A program made the translations under genes and the position numbers. DNA of 64,000 bases from Sorex araneus (taxonomy: Eukaryota > Chordata > Mammalia > Eulipotyphla > Soricidae), in assembly GCF_027595985.1 (NCBI RefSeq), contig NC_073302.1, positions 283,104,668-283,168,667 on the forward strand. Reading direction: 5' to 3'. Positions 23,102-34,345 of the stretch are shown here, in pieces. A model generated the notes under the pieces. It had not been told where the DNA came from, made no database searches, and worked only from the letters and a program-made list of their open reading frames with translations. How positions within the stretch are numbered: position 1 is the first letter of the stretch; the number at the start of each line of letters is the position of its first letter.

Positions 23102-24431
23102 AGGAAGGTAAAATATGAAACTAATGTGTTCATTACCAGGCATTTTTGAAGTCTATAAGCTAAATGTAAAAGTGTTAAATTGAATCCAGGTATCAAAACT
23201 TATTTACAACTTCACCCGTTCGCACCTGCCACCACTCACACCCCCACATTTTTAGAGGTGTTGTATCAGGCACAATGCTTGGGTTCTTCTCAAGCAGTGA
23301 AAATCAAGCAAGGGGCCAGAAAACGAAGTGGCCAAATTTAATAAAAGCTTTATATAGAGAATAGCAAGTTTTCTTGAATGGGCATATTATTGATAAACAA
23401 TGTTTACCAATACATTCACCTAGTGTTATTTCAAAAGAAATACCACTGTTTTACAGTTATTGTAGAATCTGTATTGAAGAATCAATATTACAATCAATAT
23501 TGTAACATAATAAAAGTAAGTAAGGCAGGGAACACGCAGATTATGGGAGGAGTTTCCTAAAATCAGGAATGTGCAGAAAAGTTGAAGTCTTTCCCATTTT
23601 CTATCATTTTAGCAAAGAGGGGTGGGTGAGCGTTTTTTATTACCTTCCGATAATGTGTGCCATTAATAAAGGGGAGAGTATGCTGAGATGGTGCTGTCCT
23701 GATATCTGGGTCCAGCAGGGTGGAGGTCATCCAGAGGATCAGGCGCCCCCTTCGGCTGCCCTCATGACCTCTCGTATCAATGATTTCTCTTTCAAGGTCC
23801 TTGTTTATAACCCTGCTCTGCCTCTACCTACCTTGTCCCTATCGGATGGACACCTGGAAGTTCAGAAAATAAAAGAGATTTGCATTTGGGAGGGTGCAAC
23901 TTTCTCTGGGCTGGAGCTGAAATCTAAAGACAGTTTTGTGCTGATACCAGGTACCTGATAAGCCTGTATAAGACAGTGAAGGTTGCACAGGAAAGTCTCT
24001 CTTGACTTTTAAACTCATCCCTCTTCATCACATCACTGCACACCCACCCCACAATGTTCCTTCACCGTTTTCTATTCATGAGATGCTCATTCTTCCTAAC
24101 TCCCTTAACTGCATATGCTCACTCTTCTTCCTCAAGAATGTGTTTGAGTTTTCCTAAAACCTACTAGACTATAAGTGTTTTGTCTAGGCTGCTGAGCATA
24201 GAACCTGACCACTCATCCCTCTTTCTCAAGACATCTCAAGATGTCTCACTGGTAACATCCTTCCCAACTCAAAGCCATTTTTTGTTTGTTTGTTCGTTTC
24301 GTTTTGTTTGCCAGTAAAGCTATCTTTCCAATGCAGTACTTTTATGATTATTTTCTAGGATGATGTAGGGTAAGATAAAAAGGGATTGGCCAAGACACAC
24401 TGATATGATAAAAACAGTGAGGAACATAATT
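23102..24431. other. Single-copy DNA with a moderately GC-rich block
   Basis: The 23560-23960 block has higher GC and the longest uninterrupted plus-strand frame of the area (129 codons). I recognise no protein family, splice context or start context, so I do not call a gene. A dispersed 55-bp repeat lies at 23394-23449. Confidence 0.4.
23394..23449. repeat. Unclassified 55-bp dispersed repeat, copy 2
   Basis: Counterpart of the 16.8-kb copy, same orientation: ATTCACCTAGTGTTATTTCA then AAAGAAATACCACT. Similarity stops abruptly on both sides. Confidence 0.55.
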
Positions 24432-24577
24432 TTGTGGTGCTGTTCTATTTGGGGGCCATGAACTTCAGTATTCGGGGGTTACCTCTCATGTACAGGACCA
24501 TATGGAGTGCCGGGGATCAATAAACCCAGGTATACAAGACATGTCCCTTGCCCTCCATATTATCTCTCCAACCTTCA
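24432..24577 (-). repeat. SINE-A copy, old
   Basis: Reverse strand: TATTTGGGGGCCATGAACTTC, GGACCATATGGAGTGCCGGG, then CATATTATCTCTCCAACC at the head end. It is followed by an A-run that separates it from a second inverted SINE. Confidence 0.7.
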
Positions 24578-24589
24578 GGAAAAAAAAAA

Positions 24590-24745
24590 ATGCCGGCAAT
24601 CCCTAGTGAATGATGCTCAGGCCTTACTCCTAATTCTGAGCTAAGGGATAACTTCTAAAAATTTCTGTAGACGCTATAGGGTGCTGTGGTATGACACAGC
24701 TTGGCTGTTTGCAAGGCGATTTCTCTATCTGCTGTAATATGTCTC
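24590..24745 (-). repeat. Old SINE-A copy
   Basis: Reverse strand: GATGCTCAGGCCTTACTCCT, TATAGGGTGCTGTGGTATGAC, GCAAGGCGATTTCTCTATCTGC. It is heavily diverged but in the correct order. Confidence 0.6.
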
Positions 24746-24850
24746 AGCACTCCTCTGAGGAACATTTTAAAGTTCAATTTAATAGTGTGAAACCTGAGGG
24801 GGGTATATCGATACACTTACATATAGATGTAGGCATATATAAAGTTTTTT

Positions 24851-25018
24851 GGACCTGAACATTAGTATAGCAGATAAGGCACATACTTCACACTTTCACT
24901 TGGCTGAAAAGGATTTTGTCCCTTGACCTGGCATCTTATATGGTGCCCTGACCACCTCTGGAAGTAAATGCTGAGCATAGAGCCAGGAATAAACACTGAG
25001 AATCACTGGGTATGAAAG
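24851..25018 (+). repeat. Old SINE-A copy
   Basis: GGACCTGAACATTAGTATAGC (head), GGCATCTTATATGGTGCCCTGA, GAGCATAGAGCCAGGAATAAA and CACTGGGTATGAAAG (tail side). The B-box region is badly eroded. Confidence 0.7.
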
Positions 25019-25020
25019 AA

Positions 25021-25058
25021 TTATATATATCTATATCTATATCTATATATATATACAC
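25021..25058. repeat. (TATATC)n microsatellite
   Basis: ATATATATCTATATCTATAT-type sequence grown from the tail of the preceding SINE. Confidence 0.9.
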
Positions 25059-26835
25059 CCTTTATTTAATTTATTTTTTCACAAGTATAGTCAATTCAGG
25101 ACTCCCCCAGACTTACTCCTTAAACAAGAAGTTTTAAAAACTCCCAGGAAGCTTTTATTCTTTTGTTCTTCTGGATGTGAATCAGTATCTGTGGTGTTAG
25201 GTGGTATCTCATGGTTGTTTTGATCTGCATCTCCCTGATGATTAGTGATGTAGAGCATTTTCTCATGTGTCTTTTGAAAATTCAGATTTCTTCTTTGAGA
25301 AAGTTTCTGTTCATTTCATTACCCCATTTTTTGATGGGGTTGAATGTTTTCTTCTTGTGGAGTTCAACCAGTGCCTGGTATATCCTTGATATCAACCCCT
25401 CATTGGATGGGTATTGGGTGAATATCCTTTCCCATTCTGTAGACTGTCTTTGTATTTTGGTCACTGTTTCTTTTGAGGTATAGATGTTTCTTAGTTTAAG
25501 ATTGTCCCATTCGTTTATCTCTGTTTTCACTTGCTTGGCCAGTGGCATGTCATCTTTGAAGATAATGTTAGCTTCTAAGTCGTGGAGGGTTTTGCTTACC
25601 TTGTCTTCAATGTATCTTATGATTTCTGTTCTGATGTTGACGTCATTAATCTATTTGTGGGAAAGGAGTGCCAGTATATTTGTTCCAGTACCATGTCGTT
25701 TTAATTATTACTACTTTGTAGTAGAGTTTGAGGTTGGGGAGTTTGATTTCTCCCATTTTCTTTTTCCCAAAAACTTCTTTAGCTATTCGTGGAGTCTTAT
25801 TGTTCCATATGAATTTCAGAAGTGTTTACTCCAATTTTTTGAATAATGTCATGGATATCTTATAGGGGATTTGTACAATGCTTTGAGTAGTATTGCCATT
25901 TTGACAACGTTAATTCTCCGAATCCATTAGCAGGGATACCTTTCCATATCCTCATGTCCTTTTTTATTTCCTGAAGTAGCATTTTGTAGTTTTCTTTGTA
26001 AAAGACCTTTACCTTCTTGGTTAAGCTGATTCCAAGGTACTTGATTTTTAGTGGCACGATTGTGAACGGGATTGCTTTTTTCATGTTGCTTTCTTCTCTC
26101 TTGGTACGTGTGTATAGGAAAGCCATGTGTGGGGAGAAGGAACTCTCCTTCACTGCTGGTAGGAATGCCAACTGGTTCATCCCTTTTGGAAAACAGTATA
26201 GACGATTCTCAAAAAATTAGAAAATGAGCTCCCATTTGATCCAGAAATACCGCTCTTGAGAATATATCCCAGAGAAGCAAAAAAGTATAGTCGAAATGAC
26301 ATCTGCACTTCTTTGTTCATCTCAGCACTGTTTACAACAGCCAGAATATGGAAAAAACTGAAGTGCCCAATAACAGACAACTGGTTGAAGAAACTTTGGT
26401 ATATCTACACTCTGGAATACTATGCAGCTGTTAGAAAAGATGAATTTATGAAATTTGCATATAAGTGGATCAACATGGAAAGTATCATGTTAAGTGAAAT
26501 GAGTGAGTAAGAGAGGGACAGGCATAGGAAAACTGCACTCATTTGTGGAATATAAAGTAACAAAATGGGAGATTAACACCCAACAGTAATAGAGATAAGG
26601 ACCAGGAGGTCTGCTCCATGGCTTGGAAACTGGCCTCACATGCTGAAGGAAAAGGCAGCTCAGATAGAGAAGGAAACTCCAAGTAAAGGATATTGGGAGG
26701 ACCCATTTGGGTTGAAAGACGCGTGCCAAAATCAGACTATAGCCCGAACATGATGGCTTCTCAATATTTACATTGCAAACCACAACACTCAAAAGGAGAG
26801 AGGGAGCAAAAGGAAATACCCTGCCACAAATACAG

Positions 26836-26867
26836 GTTGGGGTGGAGGGGGCGGGGCGGGGGGGAGG
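26836..26867 (+). other. G-rich tract in the L1 3' UTR
   Basis: Runs of G (GGTTGGGGTGGAGGGGGCGG followed by GGGCGGGGGGG-type runs) give at least four G-tracts within about 30 bases, enough for a G-quadruplex. The same place in other L1-type tails of this window is also G-rich. Confidence 0.8.
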
Positions 26868-27039
26868 GATGCTGGGACCATTGGTGGTGGTAAATGGGCA
26901 CTGGTGGAGGGATGGGAACTCAATCATTGTATGACTGAAAGGCAAGCATGAAAGTCTGTAAGCCTGTAACCATACCTCATGGTGATTCACAAATTAAAAA
27001 AATCAATAAATAAAATTTAAAAAAATAGTTCGTCAAAAA

Positions 27040-27082
27040 ATTAAATTAAATTAAATTAAATTAAATTAAATTAAATTAAATA
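27040..27082. repeat. (ATTAA)n microsatellite at the L1 tail
   Basis: About eight or nine ATTAA units in a row, arising from the A-rich tail of the L1. Confidence 0.95.
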
Positions 27083-27112
27083 GTAACAGGGGGGTAAAAA
27101 ATACTCCCAGGA

Positions 27113-27458
27113 GACTAATTTTAAACCACTTCACCCCAGAAAGGTGATCTGCCTGTCAAAATCCCCTGCCTTCCCGTCTGGGAGGTGGCTTTACCTTAAA
27201 TAATCTTTTATTTTGATCACAACCTTTCCACTCTTCCTCTCAGCTGGTTTTGAAAACGTCCCTCTGTGGCCAATGGCCTCCAGAGCCCAGCAGGCCCCAT
27301 AGAGGCTGGGAGAGGGTTGGAGACTCCTACCCTGCAGCACCAGGGGGCTGGCCCTGAGGGCGCTGGCAGCAAGGGATGAACCAATTAGCTTCCTATGGAG
27401 CTTGTTGGAGAAGCTCATCCTGGGTAACAGGAAAGGCAAAAAAAAAAAAAAAAAAGTT
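27113..27458. other. GC-richer single-copy block ending in A(18)
   Basis: The block 27130-27440 has clearly higher GC than its surroundings and ends in an 18-base A-run. On the minus strand a frame ends near an AAAATAAAAG phrase. I do not recognise a parent gene. It may be an old processed pseudogene, or the A-run may simply precede the SINE that follows. Confidence 0.3.
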
Positions 27459-27556
27459 GGGCTGGATGAGTTACAGCTCAGAGGACAAGTGTGCATGGTA
27501 TCCTGAGGAGTAGCCCTGCATACTGCTGTGTGTCACTCCCGAATATTCCAACAGGA
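27459..27556 (+). repeat. SINE-A copy with internal deletion
   Basis: Head GGGCTGGATGAGTTACAGCTC joins the second half (ATCCTGAGGAGTAGCCCTGCA, GCTGTGTGTCACTCCC). The CATATGG middle is reduced to GCATGGTATCCTG. Confidence 0.55.
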
Positions 27557-27622
27557 AAAAGAGAGACAGAGACAGAGACATGCAGGGATAGAGACACACA
27601 GAGAGACAGAGACAGAGATGGA
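27557..27622. repeat. Purine-rich (GAGACA)n tract
   Basis: GAGAGACAGAGACAGAGACA-type repeats, probably grown from the tail of the SINE just upstream. Confidence 0.85.
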
Positions 27623-27794
27623 GCACGGAAGAAAATGCTTCGAAATTCGAGGGATCAGCGGAGAGGCTCAAGGTGTCAATGTTGCTCCTACCATCTATCC
27701 ATGAGACACTGGTGGTTACACTCGTAGAGTAGCAGTAATAGAAAAATGAATTTATAACCAGTTTAAACAATGATACTTTCATAAAAATATATTT

Positions 27795-27975
27795 AAGGAG
27801 GCCAGAGACGTGGTTCAGCAGGTGGAGTAATTTATTTGCATTGCATATGGCAAACCACACTTTAATCTTGATACCCCATACAGCTCCTTGAACCCCTCTA
27901 GGAATGCTCCCTGAGCACAGAACCAAGAGGAAGACCAGAACACCATAAGGAGTGGCCCAAAAACCAAAAGAAAAA
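27795..27975 (+). repeat. Old SINE-A copy
   Basis: AGGCCAGAGACGTGGTTCAGC head, then ACCCCATACAGCTCCTTGAAC and GAGCACAGAACCAAGAGGAAG. It ends GTGGCCCAAAAACCAAAAG. All blocks are in order at high divergence. Confidence 0.75.
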
Positions 27976-28724
27976 GGAAATATTAAAGTAAAAAAGCATT
28001 TGTAACCAAGCCAAATGAAAACCCTTCATTTTGTAAACTTCTGTGGAAATCTATCTGAAACGCTTTACCTTTTTTAAGACCGGTAAAGCAGCAAACGGAA
28101 GTTGCTATTTCTTTGTGTTCATTGCTTGCTCTGAGCCGTAAGAACTTTGCTGAATGCTGGCACCGGGACTTCTTCGGACCAGAGTTCTCTCTCACGCAGA
28201 GTTCTTCTCTCTGGAGCTCTGCTTCTCTGAAATCCCGGTGCTTTAGTATTCCAGGCCAACCCTTTCAGTTCACAGAGCCTGACATGTTTTGTTGCTCACG
28301 TTCCCCTTCATAGTTTGTCCTGGAAGCTCTTCCCTGCTTTAATGTGGGGCAAATGGAGGCCCCAACCTTGTCGCTTTCCTGTCTTTTCATAACCTGGCTT
28401 TTATGTTATCCTTTGTTGCCTGATGTTCAGAGTCTTGAAAACAATTGTTTCATGTCTTTGAAGGCCAGGCTGTGCAAGGTGTTTGGAAATGGCCTTTGGC
28501 ATATGGATTATTCAGTCTGAAATCAATTGAGATCCTGTAGTTCAAGGAAATATTTTTTTTTCGTAGTAGTATTAAGGTTTATGATTTTAAAGTACAAAGT
28601 CACTGTACCTGACTCCCACCAAAAGTGGCCATGACCTGTCTGCTACTCTCCCTATGTTACTTCTAGGGAAATGTACAAGACAATGATTTTTTTTTTCAGA
28701 GGAGGAACTGTAAGGCTCAGAGAG
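27976..28724. other. SINE-free, moderately GC-rich single-copy DNA
   Basis: There is no repeat, and GC is higher than in most of the window. It could be conserved noncoding DNA or part of a noncoding transcript. Nothing in it identifies an exon. Confidence 0.35.
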
Positions 28725-28843
28725 ATCATTTCTGGCAGTTTTCAGGGGAGTGTGTGTGATGTCAGGGATTGAATGCAGTTAATCGAGTGCTGGTCAACCA
28801 TGTGCAAGGCAAGGGTGTTAACCTAGACACCATCACTCTGGCC
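28725..28843 (-). repeat. SINE-A 5' half, old
   Basis: Reverse strand: TCATTTCTGGCAGTTTTCAGG, GTGATGTCAGGGATTGAATG, CATGTGCAAGGCAAGGGTGTT and a CCATCACTCTGGCCC head end. Confidence 0.65.
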
Positions 28844-30659
28844 CATGTAAATTGTCATTTTTAACCAGAATTTGGGTCACTACCAGAAATAACCTTTGGA
28901 TATTAATGACCGATGTATAAGCAGACACACATCCAGATAGACATTGCAGGGCATGCAATTGTCATTCTTTATCTTGCGAATCACAGTGTTTATGTCCTGT
29001 GAGATCCTCTCAGTTCTCCTTGATGCCCTGTTCTGTAGCTCAGGACAGACCTCAGTTTTCCTCTCTTTCTTGGGCCTGGAGTAGGCTTTTATGTAGAAGT
29101 CTCCTTGGCAATGAACAGCCATAAAACTTTCCTGAAAGTTTTCAGGAAGCCATTCAATCCATTCAATCAAGAACTGTTTGAGAGAGACAGTAAGATCTGA
29201 AAGGGAGCCCCCCCACCCCCCGCCCGCGGCCTACTTGAAACTCAAAACTTAAGTCTAGGCCCCCCTCAGGAAAAAATAAAATCTGCAGACACAAAGGTGC
29301 TGAGAAAACTTAAAGGACAAGAGGACCACCAGAGCCCAAAGTCCTCTTCTTCCACAGTGACTTAACAAGGACTCCTGTCCGTTCACAGAACCCCCAAGCT
29401 AGAGAAGTTTGAATTAGACAAATCAAGCACAACGACCACAAAGAATTTCCCGACTCTTTCTTCTCTTTGGAGATCCCAGCTTGCTTTCTTGAGCGCCTCA
29501 GTTTTACTTTAGTAGAACTGCTTTTATGTCACTGTCTGTCTTTCCTGAAATGCTGTCTTCTGTGAAAAACACCAAGAAACCCGGGTGGGAGTGGAGCTCA
29601 GGGTTAACTTCTTTTTCTGCCAAGAGCACACCCTCTCCACAGCCTGAGAACACAGAATCCCTTGGTGGCAGGAGCTCCTCCCACTGCTCAAGTGGGCAAC
29701 GGGTGCGACTTGCCATTCAAGCTGATGGTCCTTAGCGCCCATGCTGAGAAGAAGCTGATGGGACTCACATCCTACTCTCCCAGCGCACTCACCTGCAATG
29801 CCTACCTCACCTACGACATCATGTTTCCTCCTCATGTCTCCTTGGCTTCCTGTAGATAGAATAATAAAGGTGTTTTTCATTTTTTCTCCAACTATTCTGT
29901 GGAAGTTAATTTAATGTTTCAACTAGTAACAGAAAGACCCAGAAGGGTAGGCTGTAAGCTTCCTCTTCTCATGGTCTTTTTTTTATTTGTTTATTAAAAG
30001 ATTATCAGTTTATTAGAATAGATGGTGTTTCTTTAATTCCTTCTTAATGAGAAGTCAAGACTTGTTTGCTTAATATTTTTTTTCTGTCTCTAACATGATG
30101 TTTTTTGGGGGAGGATGAAGTACAGGGAAATAAAGAACAATAACTCTAGTAATGCTTCTGTGAACAAAAGCAAATCAGACCTTTATTTCCCTCTCTCAAC
30201 CATTTACACGAGAGGGTTGTGGTATTTCTTTTTTCTTCCATCTGCCTCATTCAGTTATTGGTATTTATCACTCACTGAATTCAATAAATATTTTTTCAGT
30301 CTTATTTGGCAGTGTAATGGGTAACTTTGAAAAAAATGACATTTTATATATACTCTTTCTCTTTATGATCCTGAAATCATGCTCTGTGGGTCTACAACTC
30401 CCCGTGAGAAAGAAGGGCAGTGAGCCACTATAACTAGGAGTTCTGGTGAAGAGTTTGCATTTAGAAAGATGACTGCAGTTTCAATGTAAGGAGATCAAAG
30501 AGACGTGGGGAAGATGTTAAAAATCTTGAGTTGATTAGTATTAATAAAAAGTGAGGAGAGTTTGTAGGACAAATATTTACAAAGCAATAGTTCAAAGACG
30601 GGATAATTTGGGGATGTGGTATGTGGAGGAGAAAATGCTCTTGCGAGGTATGGCTCCAT
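28844..30659. other. SINE-free block with protein-like open frames, no gene called
   Basis: This 1.8-kb stretch has no recognisable repeat. A minus-strand frame at 28880-29170 (96 codons, basic, with NDNCMPCNVYLDVC) and a plus-strand frame at 29662-29859 are unusually protein-like. An AATAAA with a downstream GT-rich stretch (AATAATAAAGGTGTTTTTCA, near 29862) lies just after the second. A C/G-rich patch with CCCGCCCGCGG sits near 29220. I cannot name a family or show splice sites. Confidence 0.35.
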
Positions 30660-30840
30660 GGGGGCTGGAGAGATAGTTCAGTGGGTAGGGCATTTGCCTT
30701 ACATACAGTCAACAGTGGTTAAATCTCCCATATCCCGTATGTTCTCCCAAGCACCCTTAAGTTCCTTTGTGCAGAATCAGGAGTAAATCCTGAGCACCAC
30801 TGGGTATGACCCCCCAAACAAATCCAACCAACCAAAAAAA
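30660..30840 (+). repeat. SINE-A copy
   Basis: GGGGCTGGAGAGATAGTTCAG head, GTGGTTAAATCTCCCATATCC (B-box damaged), AATCAGGAGTAAATCCTGAGC and CACTGGGTATGACCC, then an A/C-rich tail. Confidence 0.85.
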
Positions 30841-30935
30841 GGGCTTTATTGTTTCTGCTTTATCTAGTAGCAGTGTCAGTTGCATTGACTGGACCTATAA
30901 ATACAGAAAGATGAGCAAGTTAAGGTGGAGAGAAC

Positions 30936-30970
30936 ATATATATATGCTATATATATATATATATATATAG
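30936..30970. repeat. (TA)n microsatellite
   Basis: CATATATATATGC followed by a pure TA run. It is self-complementary. Confidence 0.95.
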
Positions 30971-30991
30971 CAGTTATCACAATCTTCCCAA

Positions 30992-33063
30992 AAGAAAGCA
31001 TTTCTTTCTTTTTCAAAAAAAAATTTATTAGTGAATCACCGTGAGGTACAGTTACAGAATTACAAATTGTCGAGCCTGCATTTCAGTTATACAGTGGTCA
31101 AGTGCCCATCCCTCCACCAGTGCCCATTTTACACCACAAATAGTACCAGCATCCCTCCAACCACTCCCACCTCTTCCTCCCCCAACCTACCCTGCCTCTG
31201 TGGCAGGGCATTCCCTTTTCCCTTTTGCTCTCTCTCTACTTTTGGGTGTTGTGGTTTGCAGTAGAGGTATATACTGGCCATCATGTTCAGTCTATAGTCT
31301 ACTTTCAGCCCACATCTCCCATCCTGAACGGACCCTCCTAGCACCCTTTACTTGGTAGTCCCTTCTCTATGTGAGCTGCCTTTTCCCCCAGCATGCAAAG
31401 CCAGCTTCTAAAATGCATAGTAAACTTCTGGTACTTATCTCTACTGTTCTTGAGTGTTAGTCTCCCATTATGTTACTTTATATTCCACAAATGAGTGCAA
31501 TCTTTCTCTCTTTCTGAAACAATTGACTTAACATGATACTTTCCATGTTGTTCCACCTATATGCAGATTTCATGACTTCATCTTTTCTAATAGCTGCATA
31601 GTATTCCACTGTGTAGATGTACCAACATTTCTTTAACCAGTCATCTGTTCTTGGACACTCTGTTTTTTTCTAGATTCTGGCTATTGTAAACAGTGCTGCA
31701 ATGAACATATAAATGCAGCTATCATTTCTACTATACATTTTTGCATCTCCAGGATATATTCCCAAAAGTGGTATTGTTGGGTCAAATGGGAGCTCAATTT
31801 CTAATTTTTTGAGAGGCATCCATACTGTTTTCCAAAAGGGCTGAGCCAGTCGGCATTTCCACCAGCAGTGAAGGAGAGTTGTTTTCTCCCCACATCTGTG
31901 CCAACACTGATTGCTTTTGTTCTTTCAGATGTGGGCCATTTTCTGTGGTGTGAGATGGTATGTCATTGTTGCTTTTATCTGCATCTCCCTGATGGTTACT
32001 GATGAGGAGCATTTTTTCCTGTGTCTTTTGTCCACTTGGATTTATTCTTTGAGAAATTTTCTGTTCATTTCATTGCCCCATTTTCTGATGGGGTTGGATG
32101 TTTTCTTTTTGTGGAGTTCAACTAATGTTTGTAGATCCTTGATATCAACTCCTTATCAGATGAGTATTGGGTGAATATCCTTTCCCATTCTGTAGACTGT
32201 CTTTGTATTCTGGTCATTGTATCTTTTGAAGTGTAGAAGCTTCTCTCTTTGATGTAGTCCAATTTATTTATATCTGTGTCCACTTGCTTGGCCAATGGTG
32301 TGTCACCTTTAAAAATATCTTTACCTTCAATGTTGTGGATGGGTTTTGACAACCTTGTCTTCAATATACCTGATGGATTCTGGTCCTATGTTCAGGTTTT
32401 TAATCCACTTTGATCTGACTTTTGTGCATGGTGTTAGGTATAGGTCATAGCCCTTTTTTTGTTTGTTTGTTTGTTTTTTGCATGAAGCTGTTCAGTTTTG
32501 CCAGCACCATTCATAAAAGAGGCTTTCCTTGCTCCACTTCACATGTCTTGTTCCCTTATCAAAGATTAGATGATGATTATATATTTGAGGGTGTGTTTCA
32601 GGATATTCTACCCTGTTCTATTGGTCTATGACGCTGAATTTGTTCCAGTACCATAATGTTTTAATTATTACCACTTTGTAGTAGAGTTTGAGGTTGGGGA
32701 AGCTGATTCCTCCCATCTTCTTCCTTTTCCCAAGAATTGCTTTAGCTATTGGGGGGGGGCTTATTGTTCCATATAAATTTCAGGAATGTTTACTTCATTT
32801 CTTTGAAAAATGTCATGGGTATCCTTATAAGCATCACATTGAATTTGTACAATGCTTTGGGGAGTATTGCGATTTTGACGATGTTAATACTCCCAATCCA
32901 TGAGCAGTGGATATCTTTCCATTTCGTCCTGTCTTCTTTTATTTCTTGAAGTAGCATGTTGTAGTTTTCTTTGTACAGGTCCTTAATCTCCTTAGTTAAG
33001 CTGCTTCTAAGGTACTTGATTTTCTGAGGAATAATTGTGAAAGAATTGAAGAAAGCATTTCTT
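30992..33063 (-). mobile_element. 5'-truncated L1, 2.04 kb, with a 15-bp target-site duplication
   Basis: AAGAAAGCATTTCTT occurs exactly at 30992-31006 and 33049-33063. Between them an uninterrupted minus-strand L1 runs from a T-run (the poly(A) complement, about 31010) through the 3' UTR into the C-terminal part of ORF2. Conserved ORF2 pieces include [34 protein letters not shown] and SRIYK. The endonuclease domain and most of the reverse transcriptase domain are missing because of 5' truncation, and the frame is broken in several places. It is the cleanest L1 insertion of the window. Confidence 0.95.
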
Positions 33064-33174
33064 AATACAAGTAGCTTTATATTGCCAGACTTTTAAAAGC
33101 AAGAAATTAATGTGATACTATGAGACAAAAAAAAAAGATAAACAAGGATATCAATCACTAGTATATTTTTAAAA

Positions 33175-33362
33175 ATGTATTTATTTATTTTATTTTTGCT
33201 TTTCAGATTACACCCAAAGATGCTCAGGGGTTCTACTCGATCTACATTCAGGTATTACTCCTGGTGGTACTCAGGAGGCCATATGGGATGCCGGGGATCG
33301 AACTTGGGTCTGCTGCATGCTAGGCAAATGCCTTACCCACTGTACTGTTACTACAGTCACCT
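33175..33362 (-). repeat. SINE-A copy
   Basis: A TTTATTTATTTTATTTTTGC tail complement, then GATGCTCAGGGGTTCTACTCG, AGGCCATATGGGATGCCGGG, GATCGAACTTGGGTCTGC (B-box) and CCCACTGTACTGTTACTAC. Confidence 0.85.
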
Positions 33363-33885
33363 CATTTTTTTTTTCAGCAAGCATACCAACAACTTAATGG
33401 GTCTATTTGGAAGTCAATTATTTTAGAGAGAAAAGATTGGAGAGTGTTCACATGAGACCCAAGTGCACGTCCACTAAATCAGTCTGGCAACTGTCATTAC
33501 CTTTTAAAACATTTTTCTTTAAATTTCAAAATGGAGACATCAGCATTGTTGGGAAAAGTGAGAACTCATTAGGAGATATAAAATATACAGTGCCTTGTGT
33601 TTTGCTGATTTTTGCATGTGTGACACTCTCTTGTAGTCTCCCATCTAGCCTATTTAAAGCTCATTCAATTGCTTTTAAATATTGTTCATAATTATGAACA
33701 CATTAATGTTTGTAGGTATCAAATTAATGATTATATAAGAAAATTTCTCTATCATATTTAATTAGGCAGTTGTCATTTTTTCTAACTGATCTTAATTATA
33801 GCTATCATGCGATTCTACACTAAACTTTAGAATAGCAAAGAATGAAACAGTGCCTAGAACATCAAAAGTTATTTTACTCTCATTT
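33363..33885. other. AT-rich single-copy DNA
   Basis: No feature is recognised. Confidence 0.4.
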
Positions 33886-33972
33886 TATTTATTTATTTAA
33901 GTGTTGGAGCCACACCCAGTGGTGCTCAGCGATTATTCCTGGTTCTGCTCTCAGGAATCACTCCTGGATGGC
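33886..33972 (-). repeat. SINE-A 3' half only
   Basis: ACACCCAGTGGTGCTCAGCG and GCTCTCAGGAATCACTCCTGG on the reverse strand, with a TTTATTTATTTA tail complement. The tRNA-like half is absent, consistent with 5' truncation at insertion. Confidence 0.8.
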
Positions 33973-34085
33973 AAATACTCAGATATATAGAATCAATAAT
34001 CATCTTATTATTTTAAGTAAAATAGTAATGCTTAATAATGAATAGTTTTTAAATTCTAAAATGTTATGAATCATTAATGTTAAGA

Positions 34086-34345
34086 TAGCACTGTAGCACT
34101 GTCACTGTCATCCTGTTGCTCATCTAGGATTTGTTTGATTGAGCACCAGTAACATCTCCATTGTGAGACTTGTTGTTACTGTTTTTGGCATATTGAATAT
34201 GCCACGGGCAGCTTGCCAGCTTCTGCTGTGCGGGCAGGATACTCTCCCAAGCTTGCCGGACTCTCTGGGAGGGACGGAGGAATTGAACCTGGGTCAGTCA
34301 CGTGCAAGACAAATGCCCTACCCTCTGTGCTATCGCTCCAGTCAC
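34086..34345 (-). repeat. SINE-G copy, full length
   Basis: Tail CACTGTAGCACTGTCACTGTC has three CACTGT units. The body includes GGCACTGC-like CCACGGGCAGCTTGCCAGC and a well-preserved head (GTGCTATCGCTCCAG). Confidence 0.92.

Larger units (their letters stand above)
25140..27112 (+). mobile_element. Young L1 with 5' inversion (twin priming), about 1.95 kb
   Basis: From about 25160 to 26125 the L1 is on the minus strand and encodes part of the ORF2 C-terminal region (peptide pieces [18 protein letters not shown] and [14 protein letters not shown]). From about 26128 to 27010 it is on the plus strand, with the end of ORF2 (TTGATCCAGAAATACCGC, ACTCTGGAATACTATGCAGC) and the 3' UTR. The strand switch at about 26127 is abrupt. 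ACTCCCAGGA lies at 25140-25149 and 27103-27112, a probable 10-bp target-site duplication. The 3' end is GGTGATTCACAAATTAAAA, then an expanded ATTAA repeat. ORF2 is interrupted and cannot be functional. Confidence 0.9.

Noticed and set aside
23569-23958. 129-codon plus-strand open frame
   Set aside because: There is no recognisable domain and no Kozak or splice context. A frame of this length is expected a few times by chance in 64 kb. It is noted only as a GC-richer block.
26490-26990. 166-codon minus-strand frame, the longest in the window
   Set aside because: It is antisense to the L1 3' UTR, and its composition follows the G-rich and GA-rich sense strand.
27191-27496. Minus-strand frame with a nearby AATAAA as a processed gene
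   Set aside because: The A(18) run lies on the other strand and more likely precedes the SINE. No parent gene was recognised.
32122-32364. Open frame with L1 ORF2 similarity
   Set aside because: It is a surviving piece of the truncated L1 at 31-33 kb, not a gene. Flanking stops and the missing catalytic domains exclude function.
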